NCBI GenBank assembly: GCA_000018565.1
Contig: CP000875.1
Span: forward strand, 4,479,199 to 4,543,198
Direction: 5' to 3'
Length of the DNA: 64,000 bases
Source of the DNA: Herpetosiphon aurantiacus DSM 785
GTDB taxonomy: Bacteria > Chloroflexota > Chloroflexia > Chloroflexales > Herpetosiphonaceae
Under the pieces are notes generated by a model that saw only the letters and a list, made by a program, of their open reading frames with translations, made no database searches and was not told where the DNA came from. A program made the position numbers and the translations under genes. Positions 51,084-58,965 of this stretch are shown piece after piece; the stretch's first letter is position 1; every line of letters starts with the position of its first letter.

Positions 51084-51722
51084 TTAATCAAGTGGCGTAG
51101 TCAATAACTCGACTGCGCCACTGACTAAACTATAATACGCCCCTACAATCCTCAACAGGCCCGCTTGCTCACGCTGAGCCAACAATGGTATTCGCTGCAA
51201 CTCAGCCACGGTATGCACCACATTCGCCCGAACTGCCGCATCTAAGCGGTCGGGAGCATGAATATCAATTTCAGCAACCGCTGGGCGCAGATGATCAACT
51301 AAAACAGCAATGCGATCGGGCGCGGTTTGATGCTGATCAAGCATGTTAATTGTCGCTTTGACAGCGCCGCAATGCTCATGACCAAGCACCACCAACAACG
51401 GAATTTCTAGCACATCAGCGCCAAACTCAATGCTGCCAACAGTTACTTCATCGATTGCATGGCCTGCCGTGCGAATCACTAACAAATCGCCAAAGCCACA
51501 ATCAAACAATAATTCGGGAATCACCCGTGAATCGACGCAGCCGAGGATCATGGCAAATGGGTGTTGGCCTTGCGTTAGTTGTTGGCGGTATAAACTATCG
51601 TGGTGAGGTTCGAGTGGGAGGTTGGCGACGAAACGGGCATTCCCAGCCAGCAAATAGGCTAGTGCCGCCGCCGCATCAACGGTCAATGTTTGCAGATCTG
51701 GCAAAACAACAGGTGGAGCCAT
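51084..51722 (-). CDS. Beta-carbonic anhydrase, cytoplasmic
   Basis: A 212-residue zinc enzyme interconverting CO2 and bicarbonate. Zinc ligands C62 (GCVDSR), H115 and C118 (GHEHCGA), and the D64-R66 dyad are all present. No signal peptide. AAAGG lies 9 bp before ATG 51722. A second, exported copy of similar sequence is just upstream on the same strand, 109 bp away, so the pair probably arose by duplication. Confidence 0.94.
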   Translation of the reverse strand: MAPPVVLPDLQTLTVDAAAALAYLLAGNARFVANLPLEPHHDSLYRQQLTQGQHPFAMILGCVDSRVIPELLFDCGFGDLLVIRTAGHAIDEVTVGSIEFGADVLEIPLLVVLGHEHCGAVKATINMLDQHQTAPDRIAVLVDHLRPAVAEIDIHAPDRLDAAVRANVVHTVAELQRIPLLAQREQAGLLRIVGAYYSLVSGAVELLTTPLD

Positions 51723-51831
51723 CGGAAAACCTTTCCTTGTATGCAAAGCATCATTGCTACCAGCATACCAAGCCTTGGCTCCAACACTGTTATGGTTCCG
51801 CTACCCAAGATACGTATCTAATGACCCAAGC

Positions 51832-52548
51832 CTAGAAAAATTCGACAGTGCCACTATCTAAATGGTAGTAGCCGCCGATAATTCGGACTTTACCTTCAGA
51901 CTCAAGTTGAGCCAACAATGGCGCTGCTTTCAAGGCAGCCACGGTTAATTTGGTATTTTCGCGCACCACTGCGTCAACCAAATCGCTTGGTTCTTGGCCT
52001 GAAGCCTTGACGGCCTCAACCGCAGGCCGAATGTGCTCAACGATTGCGGCAATTTGGTCGGGCGCAGGCGTGTTTTTTTCAACCGATTCGATCGTAGCGG
52101 TTACGGCACCACATTTTTGATGGCCCAAAACCATCACCAAAGGAATACCCAACTCAGCAGTTCCAAATTCGATGCTGCCAATCGCCACGTCATCAATCAC
52201 TTGGCCTGCCGTGCGCACCACAAACAAATCGCCAATCCCGCGATCAAATACCACTTCTGGCCCAACCCGCGAATCGACACAGCCAACAATTGTGGCAAAG
52301 GGGTTTTGGCCTTTGGCCGTGGTTGTGCGGCGATTGGGATCTTGGTTGGGGTCAACCGTAAGATTGGCCACAAAACGGGCATTGCCATCTTTGAGCAGTT
52401 GTAACGCACTATCGGCGTTAAATTCAGTTGGCTCAGCGGTTGCCGCAGGCTTGATGGTTTCTTCAGCTCCGCAACCAGCCAATAAACCTAACGTCGCAAC
52501 TCCCGACACACCTAAAAATTGTCGTCGCGATAGTTTGCGCACATCCAT
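51832..52548 (-). CDS. Beta-carbonic anhydrase, Tat-exported lipoprotein
   Basis: A 238-residue carbonic anhydrase. The N-terminus has a twin-arginine motif SRRQFLG and a lipobox LAGC (C26), so it is expected to be exported folded and lipid-anchored. Zinc ligands C90, H143 and C146 and the D92-R94 dyad are intact. AAGGAG lies 8 bp before the start. With the cytoplasmic paralogue it would allow CO2/bicarbonate exchange on both sides of the membrane. Confidence 0.94.
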   Translation of the reverse strand: MDVRKLSRRQFLGVSGVATLGLLAGCGAEETIKPAATAEPTEFNADSALQLLKDGNARFVANLTVDPNQDPNRRTTTAKGQNPFATIVGCVDSRVGPEVVFDRGIGDLFVVRTAGQVIDDVAIGSIEFGTAELGIPLVMVLGHQKCGAVTATIESVEKNTPAPDQIAAIVEHIRPAVEAVKASGQEPSDLVDAVVRENTKLTVAALKAAPLLAQLESEGKVRIIGGYYHLDSGTVEFF

Positions 52549-52611
52549 GAGGGCTACTCCTTAGATAGCTAGAATCAAACTTGCCCATTATAGCCCTAAC
52601 GTTTGCGCCAA

Positions 52612-53406
52612 TCAACCCTGTTGAGCCTGCTCCAAAAAGACCCGAATTGCGCCATAGGCAATTTCTGGTTGCTCCAAAACACTCATATGCCCAGCATCGG
52701 GAATCGTCACTAAACTGGCGTGTGGCAGGGCAGCAACCATGGCATGGGCATCATTGGGCGTGGTAATTTGGTCGTCGTTGCCAACAATCACCATGCTTGG
52801 CAGCGCCATGGTCGAAAGATAGGGCGTTGAATCAGGGCGACTGGCCATGGCATGGGCTGCGCTGGCAATCGTTTTGGGATTGGTCGTGAGCATCATACTA
52901 TTGAGCCGCTCAATTAAACGCTGATCATCAGCATTGGCGGGGCTGAGCAATTTAGGCAACATTTGGGCGGCAATCGGGGCTGCACCTTCGCGGAGAGCGG
53001 TCTCAGCGGTTTTCAAGCGATTTTGCTTAGCATCGTAATTATCAGATGTAGCTTTGGTATCAATTAACACCATTGCCCACAAACGCTCAGGGTAGCGTCG
53101 CGCCAAATTCAGTGCAATATAACCACCCATCGATAAACCAAGCACGGCCACCCGATCAATTCCCAACTGATCCAATAATTCAATTAAATCATTGGCCTGA
53201 TCGTCGAGCGTCCAACTCTCGCTGCCACTTGATTCGCCAAAACCACGTAAATCGGGGCTAAGCACCCGATAACGACTAGCTAAGGCCAATCGCGCTTCAT
53301 CCCACATCGAACGATTGAAGGGAAACCCATGGATACACAACACCACCTCGCCATCACCACCATCATCGTACATCAAACTATGACCACGAACGTCAATCGG
53401 CGGCAT
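52612..53406 (-). CDS. Alpha/beta-fold hydrolase
   Basis: A 264-residue hydrolase. Nucleophile Ser in VLGLSMGGYIAL (~98), oxyanion region HGFPFNRSMW, acid in the NDDQITTPNDAH segment and His in IPDAGHMSVLEQPE. Length and motifs fit the 3-oxoadipate enol-lactonase/esterase group; the substrate is not known. AAGGAG is 7 bp before ATG 53406. Divergent from the redox genes. Confidence 0.88.
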   Translation of the reverse strand: MPPIDVRGHSLMYDDGGDGEVVLCIHGFPFNRSMWDEARLALASRYRVLSPDLRGFGESSGSESWTLDDQANDLIELLDQLGIDRVAVLGLSMGGYIALNLARRYPERLWAMVLIDTKATSDNYDAKQNRLKTAETALREGAAPIAAQMLPKLLSPANADDQRLIERLNSMMLTTNPKTIASAAHAMASRPDSTPYLSTMALPSMVIVGNDDQITTPNDAHAMVAALPHASLVTIPDAGHMSVLEQPEIAYGAIRVFLEQAQQG

Positions 53407-53477
53407 GAGCTAGCTCCTTCCAAAAAATACACTCGTTGATCGTGGACGCGGTACAATAGCATGCTAGGAGGGTCATA

Positions 53478-53732
53478 ATGAACTGGCAGCTTTATATGCG
53501 TCCCGGGTGTCACTTATGCGACGAAGCCGAGCATTGGCTTGAAGCGCTAGCGCAGGAGTTTCAAGCTCAGCTTGTGTGTATCAATATTCTTGATGATATA
53601 GCAGTGTATGAGCGTTATAAGTATAAGATACCTGTGCTGCAAATTGCAGCCCAATCTTGGTACTATCCGTTCAATGAGACTACCATCCGCAATGCACTCA
53701 ACTCTATACCGAATCCAGATCAAGGAGTTTAA
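53478..53732 (+). CDS. Glutaredoxin-like protein (DUF836 type)
   Basis: An 84-residue thioredoxin-fold protein with C11-H-L-C14 at the start of the first helix and the cis-Pro at YKIPVLQI. It matches the short glutaredoxin-like DUF836 family, likely a thiol-disulphide carrier in the cytoplasm. AGGAGG lies 7 bp before the start, and the next gene, a TlpA-like protein, follows 2 bp later, so the two probably share a redox task. Confidence 0.85.
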   Translation: MNWQLYMRPGCHLCDEAEHWLEALAQEFQAQLVCINILDDIAVYERYKYKIPVLQIAAQSWYYPFNETTIRNALNSIPNPDQGV

Positions 53733-53734
53733 TA

Positions 53735-54286
53735 ATGATAGGCCGTTTAGCCTCGTTTGGATGTATATTTTTGTTACTGGCTGCATGTGCCAGTCAAGCT
53801 AGTCCCACAGCACAAAGCCTGCCAGCCGCCAATGTCAGCTTGGCCCAAAACTTGAGTTTGGCTGAAGGTACAGTGCAAATTGGCGAGCAAATTCCTGAGC
53901 TAAGCTATGAGCAAGCAGGTAAAAAGGTCGCGCTGAGCGATTTTCGTGGCAAAGTTGTGGTGCTCAATTTTTGGCAAACCACCTGTGTGCCCTGCCGCAC
54001 CGAAATGCCCGATTTCGAGGCGATCGCCCGCGAACGCCAAGATGTGGTCTTTATTGGTGTGAACAAAGATGAAAATGCTGAAGTTGTGCAGCGTTTTGCC
54101 AGCGAAATTGGGGTAAGCTATGTATTGCCACTGGATCGCGATGGCAGTATTAGCCAAGCTTTTAATGTTAACTATTTGCCCACAACCTACTTTATTGATC
54201 CCAATGGGTTAGTCCAAAAAATCCATGTTGGCGCAATCAGCCGTTCGCAAACGCTTAAGCTGATCAGCGATTTTGGGCAACCCTAA
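53735..54286 (+). CDS. TlpA/ResA-like thiol-disulphide lipoprotein
   Basis: A 183-residue exported redoxin. Lipobox LAAC (C18), then a thioredoxin-like domain from ~50 with VVLNFWQTTCVPCRTEMPDFE, active cysteines C84 and C87, and the cis-Pro in YLPTTYFIDPNG. TlpA/ResA proteins reduce cysteines of apocytochromes or other exported proteins. AAGGAG lies 6 bp before the start. Confidence 0.92.
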   Translation: MIGRLASFGCIFLLLAACASQASPTAQSLPAANVSLAQNLSLAEGTVQIGEQIPELSYEQAGKKVALSDFRGKVVVLNFWQTTCVPCRTEMPDFEAIARERQDVVFIGVNKDENAEVVQRFASEIGVSYVLPLDRDGSISQAFNVNYLPTTYFIDPNGLVQKIHVGAISRSQTLKLISDFGQP

Positions 54287-54324
54287 GCTATAAAACAACC
54301 CTAAGTAGTAGGAGTAGCCCGATC

Positions 54325-55218
54325 ATGAATGAACGCGATCTCAATCGTTTAGTGCTTGAAAAGGCCAAGCAACAAGTTGAAGCTCGTAAAGCTGAGCGTG
54401 AAGTTATTGTTCAAGAGGCTCGCAAACCCCAGCCCTTACCCGAACGCGATGAACGCCCAGCCTTATGGGGCTTGATCGGGGTGTTACTCACCTTAACAAT
54501 TGCTGGGCTGTTTTTAATTCCTGGCAATTTCACCGAGAAACTTAGTTGGGTGGTGCATGGAGTTTGCTCGAAGGAACATACCCTGAGCCTTGGCGGCACG
54601 ATGATGCCACTCTGTCAGCGCAATACAGGCTTGTATAGCGGTTTCTTGGCCACAATCATCACGCTCAGCTTATTGGGCCGTGGCCGTGCCGCCAAACTAC
54701 CACCCTTGGCAATTGGGATTGTGCTGGTGCTGAGTGTGGCTTGGATGGGCAGCGATGGCTTTAATTCGTTGTTGCTCGATATTGGCAACTACAATCTCTA
54801 CACGCCGCAGCCAATTTTGCGCATCCTCTCAGGCTTGGCGATGGGTATTAGCATGGGTTCGATGTTGCTGTTTGCCTTCAACATCAGTGTGCGAGCCAAT
54901 GCTCGCCACGATCAACGAATTATTGGCAGTTGGCGCGATTATGCGATTTTAGTGGCGGTGGCAGTTTGTCTGTTTGTGCTGACCCAACTGGCCTCACCAT
55001 TTATTGCCTATCCATTGGCAATTTTCAGCACGGTCGGCATTTTAAGTGTTATGTTTATCGTCAATATTATGATCATCGCCATGATCACCCGCAGCGAGAA
55101 CACGGTTGTGCGTTTGAGCCAACTGGCGCGGCCAGCGATTTTTGCGAGCTTTATGACCGCCGCTGAGTTTGGCTTGTTGGCATGGCTGCGGATCATTATG
55201 GAACGTTCAGTCGCTTAG
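54325..55218 (+). CDS. DUF2085 membrane protein
   Basis: A 297-residue protein with a charged N-terminal coiled coil (~5-45) and about seven membrane segments. Residues ~75-180 match the DUF2085 pattern, with HGVCSKEHTLSLGGTMMPLCQRNTGLYSGF in place of the family's CHQ...PLCARCTGIY. The two cysteines and the H-G-x-C motif might bind a metal or take part in thiol exchange, which would fit the two redox genes just upstream. Function is not known. Confidence 0.75.
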   Translation: MNERDLNRLVLEKAKQQVEARKAEREVIVQEARKPQPLPERDERPALWGLIGVLLTLTIAGLFLIPGNFTEKLSWVVHGVCSKEHTLSLGGTMMPLCQRNTGLYSGFLATIITLSLLGRGRAAKLPPLAIGIVLVLSVAWMGSDGFNSLLLDIGNYNLYTPQPILRILSGLAMGISMGSMLLFAFNISVRANARHDQRIIGSWRDYAILVAVAVCLFVLTQLASPFIAYPLAIFSTVGILSVMFIVNIMIIAMITRSENTVVRLSQLARPAIFASFMTAAEFGLLAWLRIIMERSVA

Positions 55219-55242
55219 TAGATTTTTTGGAGGTACTTTGGC

Positions 55243-56097
55243 ATGCCCCAGGCAGCAATCAATGGCATCACGCTTAATTATGAAGTCGCTGGGCAAGGCG
55301 CACCCTTGCTCTTGATTATGGGATTGGGCGGCACGACCGATGGCTGGCGCAAAGAATTGCCGTTTTTAACCAAACATTTTCAGGTGATCTATTACGATAA
55401 TCGTGGGGTTGGTAAAACCACCGCTCCCACCGATTTCACCGCCTATAGCATGGAGCATTTTGCTGCCGATGCGATTGGCTTATTGGATCATCTGGGGATT
55501 GAGCGGGCGCACGTTTGGGGCGTTTCGATGGGTGGAATGATCGCCCAACATGTGGCCTTGAATTACCCTGAGCGGGTGCAAGGTTTGGTTTTGGGCTGTA
55601 CGCTACCGCATTACGCCAACGATCCCGCCAATATTCCTGCCTTGCCCGATGAATTTCATGCTGAAGCTAGCAACCTTGCGCCCGAAGCCTGGGTTTTAGA
55701 GTTGATGCTGAGTGGCACGCAAAAAACTGCCCACGAAGTTATGCAAGATAGTGTACGCTTTAATTTTGCTCCAGCCTTTGTCGAAGCTCATCCCGAAGTG
55801 ATCGAGGAATATATTGAGGTGGGCATGCAAAATCATGGGCCAGCTCATGGCTTTATGGGCCAATGGAGCGCAATTATGAACCACAGCACGATCGAGCGTC
55901 TGCCTAAACTCCAGCATCCTACGCTGGTGCAGCATGGCGATGCCGATGTTTTGGTGCCAATTGGCAACGGGCGGTTGCTGGCGCAGATCATTCCCAATGC
56001 TGAATTTCAATTAATTCCTGGCAGCGGCCATTGCTATTTTATCGAGCAGCCCGAGCTAGCCAGTCAAGGTGTGCAGGCCTTTCTGCAAAGCCTCTAA
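55243..56097 (+). CDS. Alpha/beta-fold hydrolase
   Basis: A 284-residue hydrolase. Ser nucleophile in VWGVSMGGMIAQ (~101), oxyanion region LIMGLGGTTDGW, Asp in HGDADVLVP and His in PGSGHCYFIEQPE. Related to 3-oxoadipate enol-lactonases and lipolytic enzymes; the substrate is not known. GGAG lies 9 bp before the start. Ended by a strong terminator. Confidence 0.88.
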   Translation: MPQAAINGITLNYEVAGQGAPLLLIMGLGGTTDGWRKELPFLTKHFQVIYYDNRGVGKTTAPTDFTAYSMEHFAADAIGLLDHLGIERAHVWGVSMGGMIAQHVALNYPERVQGLVLGCTLPHYANDPANIPALPDEFHAEASNLAPEAWVLELMLSGTQKTAHEVMQDSVRFNFAPAFVEAHPEVIEEYIEVGMQNHGPAHGFMGQWSAIMNHSTIERLPKLQHPTLVQHGDADVLVPIGNGRLLAQIIPNAEFQLIPGSGHCYFIEQPELASQGVQAFLQSL

Positions 56098-56112
56098 GTT
56101 GGGTCGATGTTT

Positions 56113-56145
56113 CAGCAGGCTGATTCAACAGCCTGCTGTTTTTTT
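56113..56145 (+). terminator. Strong intrinsic terminator
   Basis: Perfect 10-bp stem CAGCAGGCTG/CAGCCTGCTG with a 6-nt loop followed by seven T, 15 bp after the hydrolase stop. Confidence 0.95.
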
Positions 56146-56160
56146 AGCCAAGGAAGCTGC

Positions 56161-56847
56161 ATGCATCCAAAATATCAAGCCTGGTTCGCCGGAATTAAAG
56201 CCGAAATCCCGATCGTTTTAGGGGTTGTGCCATTTGGGGTGATTTACGGCGTAACTGCATTAAAACTCGGCTTATCACCATGGCTCATCCAAGCCATGTC
56301 TACAATTATTTTTGCTGGCTCCTCGCAGATGATCGTGGCTCAATTGTTTGGCACAGGCGTGCCCAACTTGGCGATTATTCTGACCGCAGCGGTGGTAAAT
56401 TTGCGCCACGCCTTGTATAGTGCCTCGGTTGCGCCCTACCTGCAACAACTTAAACGCACTTGGCGCATCCTTTTGGCCTATTTGCTGACCGACGAGGCCT
56501 ATGCCGTGGCAATTACCGGCTATCAAGAACGCAATGACCCTGAGTATGGCCACTGGTACTTCTTCGGGGCAGGCTTCATGCTTTGGTTCTCGTGGCAGCT
56601 CAGCACGGCAATTGGCTTATTGGTTGGTAGCCAAATTGGTACAATGCCAGTCTTGGAAATCGCCTTAGCCCTGACCTTCATTGGTATTTTGGTCCCGACT
56701 TTACGCGATAGAGCGGTGATTGGCGCAGCGGTGACTGGGGCGAGTGTGGCAGTGCTAGCGGCAGGCTTGCCCTATAAATTGGGCTTGATTGTGGCGGCAA
56801 TTGTGGGCATTGGGGTTGGTTTAGGGCTGGAAGGAAAACGGGCATGA
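56161..56847 (+). CDS. azlC: Branched-chain amino acid exporter subunit AzlC
   Basis: A 228-residue membrane protein with six or seven helices. IVLGVVPFGVIYGVTALKLGLS, FAGSSQMIVAQLF and NLRHALYSASVAPYL are the AzlC signatures. With AzlD it exports branched-chain amino acids or analogues. ATG 56161 with AAGGA upstream is chosen; a longer frame to 56107 would lie in the preceding terminator. Overlaps azlD by 4 bp. Confidence 0.93.
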   Translation: MHPKYQAWFAGIKAEIPIVLGVVPFGVIYGVTALKLGLSPWLIQAMSTIIFAGSSQMIVAQLFGTGVPNLAIILTAAVVNLRHALYSASVAPYLQQLKRTWRILLAYLLTDEAYAVAITGYQERNDPEYGHWYFFGAGFMLWFSWQLSTAIGLLVGSQIGTMPVLEIALALTFIGILVPTLRDRAVIGAAVTGASVAVLAAGLPYKLGLIVAAIVGIGVGLGLEGKRA

Positions 56848-57143
56848 GTCAGTGGCTCACAATTGTGATTATCGGTTTGCTCACATTCGGAATTCGCTAC
56901 TCCTTCATTGCCTTGTTTGGCAACGCCAATGTACCTGAAATCATCAAGCGCGGCCTACGCTTTGTGCCAGCAGCGGTTTTGGCGGCGATTATTGCCAGTG
57001 ATTTAGCGATTAGCAATCAGCAGATTGATCTGATTAATCCCAAAATGGCGGCTGGGGCAATCGCGATCATCGTGGCTTGGTATACGCGCCAAGTCATACC
57101 AACCCTCGTAGCTGGTTTTATCGTGTTTTTGTTACTAAATTAG
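56844..57143 (+). CDS. azlD: Branched-chain amino acid exporter subunit AzlD
   Basis: A 99-residue protein with four membrane helices and the family motifs TFGIRYSFIALFG and LRFVPAAVLAAIIASDL. The small partner of AzlC; start overlaps the azlC stop (ATGA). Confidence 0.92.
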   Translation: MSQWLTIVIIGLLTFGIRYSFIALFGNANVPEIIKRGLRFVPAAVLAAIIASDLAISNQQIDLINPKMAAGAIAIIVAWYTRQVIPTLVAGFIVFLLLN

Positions 57144-57209
57144 TTGCAGGTCATGCGGTTCTCCCGTAGAATAGAAGAGCAGCATCCTTGATCGGCAAAG
57201 GAGACGACC

Positions 57210-57449
57210 ATGCAGCTGATTGGCAGTATTGTCATTCTAGGGTTTGGCTTAGCGCATTTAGGGCTAGGAGCCATTTTGTTAGCCACTGGCTATCGCACCC
57301 TGACCAATGAAATTATCCCGCGTTTGGTAGAAGCTCGGCCTAGCGCTGGTGCTCGCGTCGGCGCAGTTTTGGGTGGAGTCGGTTGGACAGTCGCCGTTGC
57401 GCTGTTTTGCTTTTTGGTTGCGGGGCGAGCTGCCCAAATGGTCTTGTAA
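57210..57449 (+). CDS. Small membrane protein
   Basis: A 79-residue protein with two hydrophobic segments (~3-28 and ~50-75) and a short basic/acidic loop. AAAGGAGA 6 bp before ATG 57210 supports translation. No family that I recognise; it could belong to a group of two-helix proteins of unknown role. Confidence 0.7.
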   Translation: MQLIGSIVILGFGLAHLGLGAILLATGYRTLTNEIIPRLVEARPSAGARVGAVLGGVGWTVAVALFCFLVAGRAAQMVL

Positions 57450-57530
57450 GCCATTCTTGCAACGCTCAACAACGAATCAACAACAGCATAATCGCATGGA
57501 TCATATCAACACTATTTACACTGAGGCATT

Positions 57531-58766
57531 ATGCGTTCATCGATTCGTCAACGTTTTGGCTTAGGCCTGATCATTCTGGTGATGGTGGTGGGCAGTGCCA
57601 ATATCATTGCTCGCTGGTCACTAGGCAAGTATCGCACTGATGTCGAGGCGCTGATCGATCAAACGATTCCGCAACTCGATTCATTGTTGCGGCTGCAAAC
57701 CAGTGCCCAAGGCATCACCCAAAATACTCTCGCATTTTTGCAAACCAAAGATGATCAATATCTGCTTTCGCGAACTGGTTGGGTGCGCGAAACTGAGCGT
57801 TTAATTGGAGTGATGGATGGCTTAACTGATGATACCAATCAGCCAGTTCAAGCAGCCTATGTTGCCTTACGCCGATCAGTTCAATCAATTATTGAAGATA
57901 CCCAAACCTTTATTGATCGCTCTGCCACCGACGATCCTCGCGTGATCGAACGCCGCTTCGACCAAGTGCGCGATTTGAATTTATCGTTCGATACGCGCTT
58001 CAAAACCTACCGCGATTTAGTCACCGAAGAAGGCGTTCAGCGCCGCGCTAATATCTCCAATAATCCATTGCGTTATATGAATGTGCTGGGCGTGATTGGG
58101 GTGATTGCCCTGATTGGCATGACGATCTTATTTCATCATATGATCTTTAAGCCAATTCGCGCCTTACAAAAAACGGCCCAAACTGTGGCTGCTGGCGATT
58201 ATGCGCAACGGGCCGAAGTTAAACGCCTCGATGAAATTGGCGATGTGTTTGTGGCCTTCAACCATCTACTCGATAGCATTAACAACGAGCAGCAAGCCTT
58301 ACGCGATCAGGTTGAGCGGGTCGATCAAGCTCGTCATGAGGCCGAAATTGCCCGTAGCGATGCCGCCGCTCAACTTGACACCATCCAAAATCAACGGGCA
58401 ATTATTCGCTCGATGAGTGTGCCGATTTTGCCTGTTGGCAAGCGCATGTTGGTTGTGCCATTAATCGGCGAACTTGGACCACAACGCCTCAAAACCCTGC
58501 AAACCAATGTGCTTGGTCGGATCTCGACTGACCGCCCACGCTGGATTATTATCGATGTGACGGGTGTGCCAGTAATCGACAATATGGTCAGCCAAGCCTT
58601 CTCAGAACTGATTGATAGTGTGCGACTCTTGGGCAGCGAACCAATGCTGGTTGGCATTCGGCCCGAAGTTGCTCAAGCGCTAGTTACCACTGGCATGAAT
58701 TTCAATAGTTTAGTGGTTGAGGCGACCTTGCAAGCAGGCATCGCCTACGCCGAACGCCATAGCTAA
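57531..58766 (+). CDS. Membrane sensor with HAMP and RsbR-type STAS domain
   Basis: A 411-residue protein: membrane segment (~8-28), external four-helix region (~30-180), second membrane segment (~187-207), HAMP (~208-262), coiled coil (~262-300) and a C-terminal STAS domain (~305-405). The STAS part follows the RsbR/stressosome pattern (IIDVTGVPVIDNMVSQAF, LLGSEPMLVGIRPEVAQALV). The usual phospho-Thr/Ser after the aspartate is N351 here, so phosphorylation at this site by an RsbT-type kinase seems not possible. GAGG lies 5 bp before the start. No rsbS/rsbT genes are adjacent. Confidence 0.85.
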   Translation: MRSSIRQRFGLGLIILVMVVGSANIIARWSLGKYRTDVEALIDQTIPQLDSLLRLQTSAQGITQNTLAFLQTKDDQYLLSRTGWVRETERLIGVMDGLTDDTNQPVQAAYVALRRSVQSIIEDTQTFIDRSATDDPRVIERRFDQVRDLNLSFDTRFKTYRDLVTEEGVQRRANISNNPLRYMNVLGVIGVIALIGMTILFHHMIFKPIRALQKTAQTVAAGDYAQRAEVKRLDEIGDVFVAFNHLLDSINNEQQALRDQVERVDQARHEAEIARSDAAAQLDTIQNQRAIIRSMSVPILPVGKRMLVVPLIGELGPQRLKTLQTNVLGRISTDRPRWIIIDVTGVPVIDNMVSQAFSELIDSVRLLGSEPMLVGIRPEVAQALVTTGMNFNSLVVEATLQAGIAYAERHS

Positions 58767-58772
58767 GTGATG

Positions 58773-58850
58773 CCCTCACACCCTTTGCCGCCCACTAGGC
58801 GAGGGGAACTACCACATCATGAAACTTGGAACTCCCCTCTCCCGCCGCAC
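58773..58850. repeat. Dispersed hairpin repeat (family A) fragments, left of the IS
   Basis: A CCCTCACACCC...GGCGAGGGGAAC fragment (58773-58808) and the left half of another copy, CTCCCCTCTCCCGCCGCAC (58832-58850), whose right half CCCGCCGCACTGGGAGAGGGG resumes at 60162 after the insertion sequence. Confidence 0.75.
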
Positions 58851-58889
58851 TTTAAGGGCGGACAGGGACGCACACCATGGGTTCACACA

Positions 58890-58965
58890 ACGACCTCGGG
58901 TTGGTATACTGGGTGGTGACGAAACCAAACCCATCCCAAAACCGAGGTCGTATGCCGAGTATACC
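58890..58965 (+). promoter_or_regulatory. IS promoter and read-through-protection inverted repeat
   Basis: ACGACCTCGG (58890-58899) pairs with CCGAGGTCGT (58942-58951), and GGTATACT (58903-58910) pairs with AGTATACC (58958-58965). The right arm covers the GAGGT ribosome site and the start region of the transposase. The left arms lie in the -10 region (TGGTATACT, extended -10), so only transcripts started outside the IS would carry them. Confidence 0.65.
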
